The notes under the pieces were generated by a model. The model worked only from the letters and a program-made list of their open reading frames with translations. It did not search any database and was not told the origin of the DNA. This document shows positions 58,601 to 60,000 of a stretch of DNA of 60,000 nucleotides, in pieces (position 1 is the first letter of the stretch; each line of letters starts with the position of its first letter). The position numbers were made by a program, and so were the translations under genes. Source of the stretch: Apostichopus japonicus (Eukaryota > Echinodermata > Holothuroidea > Aspidochirotida > Stichopodidae); contig NC_092576.1 of NCBI RefSeq assembly GCF_037975245.1, positions 42,445,111-42,505,110 of the forward strand, read 5' to 3'.

Positions 58601-59636
58601 TTTATACCGCCCTCTTTTAAACGGTATATTAATCTAGTTTCATGGACCCAAAATACCTTCAGTCCAGTCGACAAAATACTAAAAGCCATCTGCAGTTTTC
58701 ATTACTGTTATGATAATTATGTAAGTGCAAATCTCACAGACATGATATCTATCGTATGAGTTCATATTTCATTAAAAACTTTAATTAATTTTACGTGAAA
58801 ATGTTTTTTTTTTAAATATAATTTGTATTTTCTTGTATGCAGATCACACTCAGTACTGTTGGTTGTGTGACGTCATCTGTTTTCCCGCCTTTGCTCTATG
58901 CGTACTATTACGTTGCCAATGACAACGGAGATCTTAAACAGCTGTCGCTACAAAGCGCAGACTCAGTAGTTTCGGTCGTCGGTCCAAGAGCATTTGAGGT
59001 CTCCAACGAGGTCACTTTCGTTGCAGAGGTGGGTTTAACTTTGGTCGATGTAGGCTTTCAGTTTGTACCTGGTTACCATAACAAACGGTTGTCTAGCCAA
59101 CAGGAACATTTTTTGTGCCCTTCCAAATGTATGACAAATGATAATAATAGATTCATGTTTATTAAGTTCACCATCCGTTACTGCAAGACATAAATGGTAT
59201 GTCATGATCAGGTGGCACGATATAAGCCAATCAAAGCCAAGGATTAAGCGAGGGTTGCCCTGTATTCATATATTACGGTATTTTTAGGAAACCACCAATG
59301 CTATTACATTTCCAAAATGCGCCCGTCCCCATTTCGAAATTATCAAAACTAGTTGACTCATAATGATCGGTGATTGGCTGCTTCATACATGTATAATTTT
59401 ACGGAGAAAACGTCCCACCTTTTTTCTTTCTTCTTAACAGTGTCATAAATCAACTCCTCTCTCTTTCTTTTCCCTTCATTCAATAAACAAATCTGTCTCC
59501 ATTTTGAAGGTTTGTGACCAAGTGTCCAGCTGTGAGTACTTCTACACAACGGCAACTGCACACCCCGTTGTTATGGTTACCGAATCTGAATTCGTCAACT
59601 TTCAACAAACCTACGTCACAGATCTTGCATCATCAG
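41091..59636 (+). CDS. REJ-domain protein (polycystin-1 / PKDREJ / receptor-for-egg-jelly family), 5' part
   Basis: Ten exons: 41091-41832, 42704-42905, 49221-49378, 52317-52549, 52875-53075, 54493-54607, 55863-55964, 57814-57965, 58843-59028, 59510-59636. All introns are GT-AG, phases agree, and 739 codons are in the window; the gene runs on past it. Residues 1-25 form a signal peptide ([17 protein letters not shown]). Residues about 26-200 are a Ser/Thr/acidic stalk with the Ser-Gly tract [11 protein letters not shown], fit for O-glycans or glycosaminoglycan. From about 205 follows a REJ module: [10 protein letters not shown], then the [10 protein letters not shown] strand, [20 protein letters not shown] and SYSWSLEK, and finally [17 protein letters not shown] with [11 protein letters not shown] domains sit outside the cell in polycystin-1-like receptors and in sea urchin sperm receptors for egg jelly. 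GPS, PLAT and channel segments, if present, lie downstream. Unlike suREJ or PKD1, no lectin or LRR domain precedes the REJ module here. ATG 41091 is chosen because a signal peptide follows directly. Confidence 0.87.
42704..42905 (+). CDS. REJ gene exon 2 (residues 248-315)
   Basis: Acceptor ccttag, donor gtgagt, ends in phase 2. Encodes [15 protein letters not shown] and [20 protein letters not shown], a PKD/REJ-like strand pattern. Confidence 0.87.
42917..43036. repeat. 29-bp tandem repeat just after REJ exon 2
   Basis: Four copies of ACAAACAGTTTCGTGTAACT followed by AGGCCATGT, the first starting 12 bases beyond the exon 2 donor. Confidence 0.93.
43656..43803. repeat. (TA)n microsatellite with TACACATA interruptions
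   Basis: About 150 bp of mostly AT dinucleotides with several CATA and GGCTA breaks, in REJ intron 2. Confidence 0.92.
44674..44716. repeat. (TA)n microsatellite flanking the Penelope-like element (3' side)
   Basis: AT dinucleotides with one AG break, directly abutting the 3' end of the minus-strand element at 44717. Confidence 0.9.
44717..46588 (-). mobile_element. Penelope-like retroelement, 5'-truncated, inserted between (TA)n tracts
   Basis: A minus-strand element in REJ intron 2, from a (TA)n tract at 46589-46679 (5' side) to one ending at 44716 (3' side). It carries one long RT plus GIY-YIG frame and about 310 bp of 3' UTR. The UTR holds the direct repeat CGGATTAAAATAATCCG just after the stop and a CTGAAGAAGAGC block at about 44860-44873 that is typical of this class. 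The 5' end lacks the N-terminal RT region, so it is truncated. The intact frame suggests a fairly recent insertion. Confidence 0.85.
45030..46588 (-). CDS. Penelope-like reverse transcriptase with GIY-YIG endonuclease (N-terminally truncated)
   Basis: An open frame of about 520 codons with no Met at its 5' end; translation is open from the (TA)n edge. RT motif A is [15 protein letters not shown], motif [19 protein letters not shown] and motif [12 protein letters not shown], with the catalytic aspartates present. A His/Cys-rich linker (SSCHPRHC) and a CTQNCKTC zinc-like knuckle follow. The C-terminal endonuclease is of the GIY-YIG type: [20 protein letters not shown] followed by [13 protein letters not shown] and, later, ENFWELNL. 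This RT then GIY-YIG order defines canonical Penelope-like elements, which insert by endonuclease-primed reverse transcription. No frameshift or stop is seen. It belongs to the element, not to the host gene around it. Confidence 0.93.
46589..46679. repeat. (TA)n microsatellite flanking the Penelope-like element (5' side)
   Basis: About 90 bp of pure AT dinucleotides adjoining the truncated 5' end of the element. Confidence 0.95.
47132..47386. mobile_element. 255-bp MITE-like element rich in AACGTT motifs
   Basis: Begins CAGCAAACACAAAAC and ends GTTTTTGTGTTTGCTG, an inverted repeat of about 15 bp. Inside, AACGTT, ATAACG and AAAACG strings recur on both strands, so the whole element can fold on itself. 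No target duplication was clear. No coding frame. Confidence 0.65.
47387..48471. other. Intronic stretch, REJ intron 2
   Basis: AT-rich with no feature beyond a short AAT run near 47980. No nested gene seen. Confidence 0.4.
48472..48632. repeat. Degenerate repeat of GTCTATTGTTAAAACTCTTA
   Basis: About six irregular copies of a 25-35 bp unit in REJ intron 2. Confidence 0.75.
49221..49378 (+). CDS. REJ gene exon 3 (residues 315-368)
   Basis: Acceptor tttaaag is the only one that fits the incoming phase 2 without a stop; the alternative tttcag gives an immediate TGA. Encodes [20 protein letters not shown]. Donor gtaagt, phase 1. Confidence 0.82.
50584..50618. repeat. Perfect 13-bp stem hairpin
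   Basis: ACCAGGGAGCTGC and its exact inverse GCAGCTCCCTGGT, separated by the 9-base loop GTTAGAGTA. It sits between TATAACC copies, so it may be a small insertion. Confidence 0.85.
50618..50970. repeat. 36-bp exact direct repeat flanking SINE copy a
   Basis: The 36 bases at 50618-50653 recur exactly at 50935-50970 (core CCTATGAAACTCCTACTATA). They bracket the minus-strand SINE and could be an unusually long target duplication. Confidence 0.8.
50654..50915 (-). mobile_element. tRNA-headed SINE (family 2), copy a
   Basis: On the minus strand the head reads GTTAGCTCAGTGGTTAACG (A box TAGCTCAGTGG) with B box GGTTCGAGTCA. The body includes TCTTCGCGAGTTCCTGCTTG and the tail is (ATAC)n. Other copies lie at 51003 (plus) and 56846 (minus). 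Flanked by an exact 36-bp direct repeat at 50618-50653 and 50935-50970. Confidence 0.85.
51003..51252 (+). mobile_element. tRNA-headed SINE (family 2), copy b
   Basis: A box TAGCCTAGTGG, B box GGTTCGATTCC, the body TTCGCGAGTTCCTGCTTGCG shared with the other copies, and an (ATAC)n tail at 51233-51252. It lies opposite in orientation to copy a, about 90 bp away. Confidence 0.87.
51253..52316. other. Intronic stretch, REJ intron 3
   Basis: AT-rich, no supported feature other than AAT-rich sequence around 51965-52020. Confidence 0.4.
52317..52549 (+). CDS. REJ gene exon 4 (residues 368-445)
   Basis: Acceptor ctttag, donor gtgagt, ends in phase 0. Encodes [10 protein letters not shown], then [20 protein letters not shown] and [20 protein letters not shown], a clear REJ signature. 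Confidence 0.9.
52875..53075 (+). CDS. REJ gene exon 5 (residues 446-512)
   Basis: Acceptor ggcag, donor gtaagt, phase 0 at both ends. Encodes [20 protein letters not shown], a typical REJ strand with Cys, and [12 protein letters not shown]. Confidence 0.9.
53455..53857. repeat. 16-bp G-rich minisatellite, REJ intron 5
   Basis: About 25 copies of GGGGTAGAGGGTAGGA with single-base variants. All guanines are on the plus strand with runs of three or four, so G-quadruplexes are possible. The 147-codon minus-strand Pro/Tyr/Leu frame is a by-product of the repeat. Confidence 0.95.
53858..54492. other. Intronic stretch, REJ intron 5
   Basis: AT-rich with no supported feature. Confidence 0.4.
54493..54607 (+). 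CDS. REJ gene exon 6 (residues 513-551)
   Basis: Acceptor gtttag, donor gtatgc, ends in phase 1. Encodes [20 protein letters not shown], with the Cys and Trp of an Ig-like strand pair. Confidence 0.87.
54819..55110 (+). mobile_element. tRNA-headed SINE (family 1), second copy
   Basis: Same family as 25552: A box TGGTCAAGTGG, B box GGTTCGAGTCC and the shared body GGGCAAGGCACTTTATCTCC. About 25 bases between the boxes are missing compared with the other copy, so the pol III promoter spacing is abnormal. Confidence 0.85.
55111..55862. other. Intronic stretch, REJ intron 6
   Basis: AT-rich, with a TTATTATT run at 55720-55800 just before the exon 7 acceptor region. No supported gene. Confidence 0.4.
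55863..55964 (+). CDS. REJ gene exon 7 (residues 551-585)
   Basis: Acceptor taccag after a T-rich tract, donor gtaagc, phase 1 at both ends. Encodes [19 protein letters not shown], Ser/Thr-rich. Confidence 0.82.
56846..57086 (-). mobile_element. tRNA-headed SINE (family 2), copy c
   Basis: Minus-strand copy with the shared CGCGAGTTCCTGCTTGCAGG body and a (ATAC)n-like tail. Its B box reads GGTTTGAGTCA, a damaged form. Its head end runs into the 35-bp minisatellite. Confidence 0.85.
57075..57612. repeat. 35-bp minisatellite seeded from a SINE head
   Basis: About 15 near-identical copies of a 35-bp unit (GCTCCTAGTTACAGCTAGTT then ACACTCCTAGCTAAC). The first unit contains the last bases of SINE copy c (GAGCTAACACTCCTAG). 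Copies are almost perfect, so the array is young. Confidence 0.93.
57814..57965 (+). CDS. REJ gene exon 8 (residues 585-635)
   Basis: Acceptor tgacag, donor gtacgt, ends in phase 0. Encodes [15 protein letters not shown] and [17 protein letters not shown], matching the REJ core pattern around the conserved Cys. Confidence 0.9.
58029..58842. other. Intronic stretch, REJ intron 8
   Basis: AT-rich with no supported feature. Confidence 0.4.
58843..59028 (+). CDS. REJ gene exon 9 (residues 636-697)
   Basis: Acceptor atgcag, donor gtgggt, phase 0. Encodes ITLSTVGCV and [20 protein letters not shown], the REJ strand that usually reads PLxYxFxY. Confidence 0.88.
59510..59636 (+). CDS. REJ gene exon 10 (residues 698-740, gene continues)
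   Basis: Acceptor ttgaag, donor gtaaaa, ends in phase 1. Encodes [20 protein letters not shown]. The next exon lies beyond the window or was not found in its last 360 bases. Confidence 0.82.
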
Positions 59637-60000
59637 GTAAAAACATGATACAAAATGTGTCTCTTACTTTTTTACGTTTATTCTTGAAAAAGGTGGGTTT
59701 TTGTTCTTGTTCTGTTATTATCTTCTCAACAGATACATTTTAAGTTGTGGTAGTCCCCCCCCCACCCCCCCCCCTTCCACCCCTATATCATAAGATGGGT
59801 CCTTAGGTGATGATCATGTGACCTTACAACCGTATATAATTCCCTATATAGGGGCCTACATTTCTCGCTTTAAGAAGGCCAAGACAATTATTAACCCAAA
59901 AGATAAAACAATTGAATTTAATACATTGGATATCTAATGTCACCACGTGATTATGACGTCATTAAATGACGTCATTATGTCATAATTATGACGTCATTTC
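59637..60000. other. End of window, REJ intron 10
   Basis: C-run at 59756-59775 and a closing block of TGACGTCATT-type palindromes (59950-60000). No further exon recognised. Confidence 0.4.

Overview
This is a window of animal nuclear DNA, most likely from a marine invertebrate deuterostome and probably an echinoderm. That rests on spliced genes with GT-AG introns, an AT-rich background full of (TA)n tracts, minisatellites, tRNA-headed SINEs, MITE-like elements, a LINE and a Penelope-like element, and a gene with a REJ (receptor for egg jelly) domain. Nothing prokaryotic is present: no operons, CRISPR array, tRNA or rRNA gene was seen. Exon limits were set by hand from splice motifs, reading phase and protein similarity remembered from known families.

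Layout. 0.6-4.9 kb (- strand): one uninterrupted 1,414-codon coding exon for a large, charged, probably disordered protein with a short coiled coil; the family is not recognised. 4.9-14.7 kb: non-genic DNA holding two nested hAT-like MITEs between (TA)n tracts (6.4-8.3 kb), a 5'-truncated LINE bounded by a perfect 53-bp inverted repeat (9.2-10.5 kb) and a foldback-type element (13.0-13.6 kb). 14.8-26.6 kb (+ strand): a complete eight-exon SPRYD3 gene (470 codons, two SPRY domains). Its introns hold several unrelated tandem repeats, two of which begin inside an exon and carry the splice donor with them.

26.6-41 kb: about 14 kb with no convincing gene, holding SPRYD3 3' flank, microsatellites, a 283-bp hAT-like MITE with an 8-bp target duplication, and a repeat carrying nuclear-receptor DR1 sites. 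41.1 kb to the window end (+ strand): the first ten coding exons of a secreted or membrane REJ-domain (polycystin-1/PKDREJ/suREJ-like) protein. They encode a signal peptide, a Ser/Thr/acidic mucin-like stalk with a Ser-Gly tract, then most of a REJ module. The gene continues past the window. Its introns carry a Penelope-like element with intact RT and GIY-YIG motifs, two SINE families, a MITE and several minisatellites.

The three genes show no sign of a shared pathway. The most notable signals are the tandem arrays seeded on the donor sites of SPRYD3 exons 4 and 7, both of which leave open reading frames and spaced in-frame alternative donors; the minisatellite seeded from a SINE head; and the LINE and foldback elements with unusual inverted repeats.
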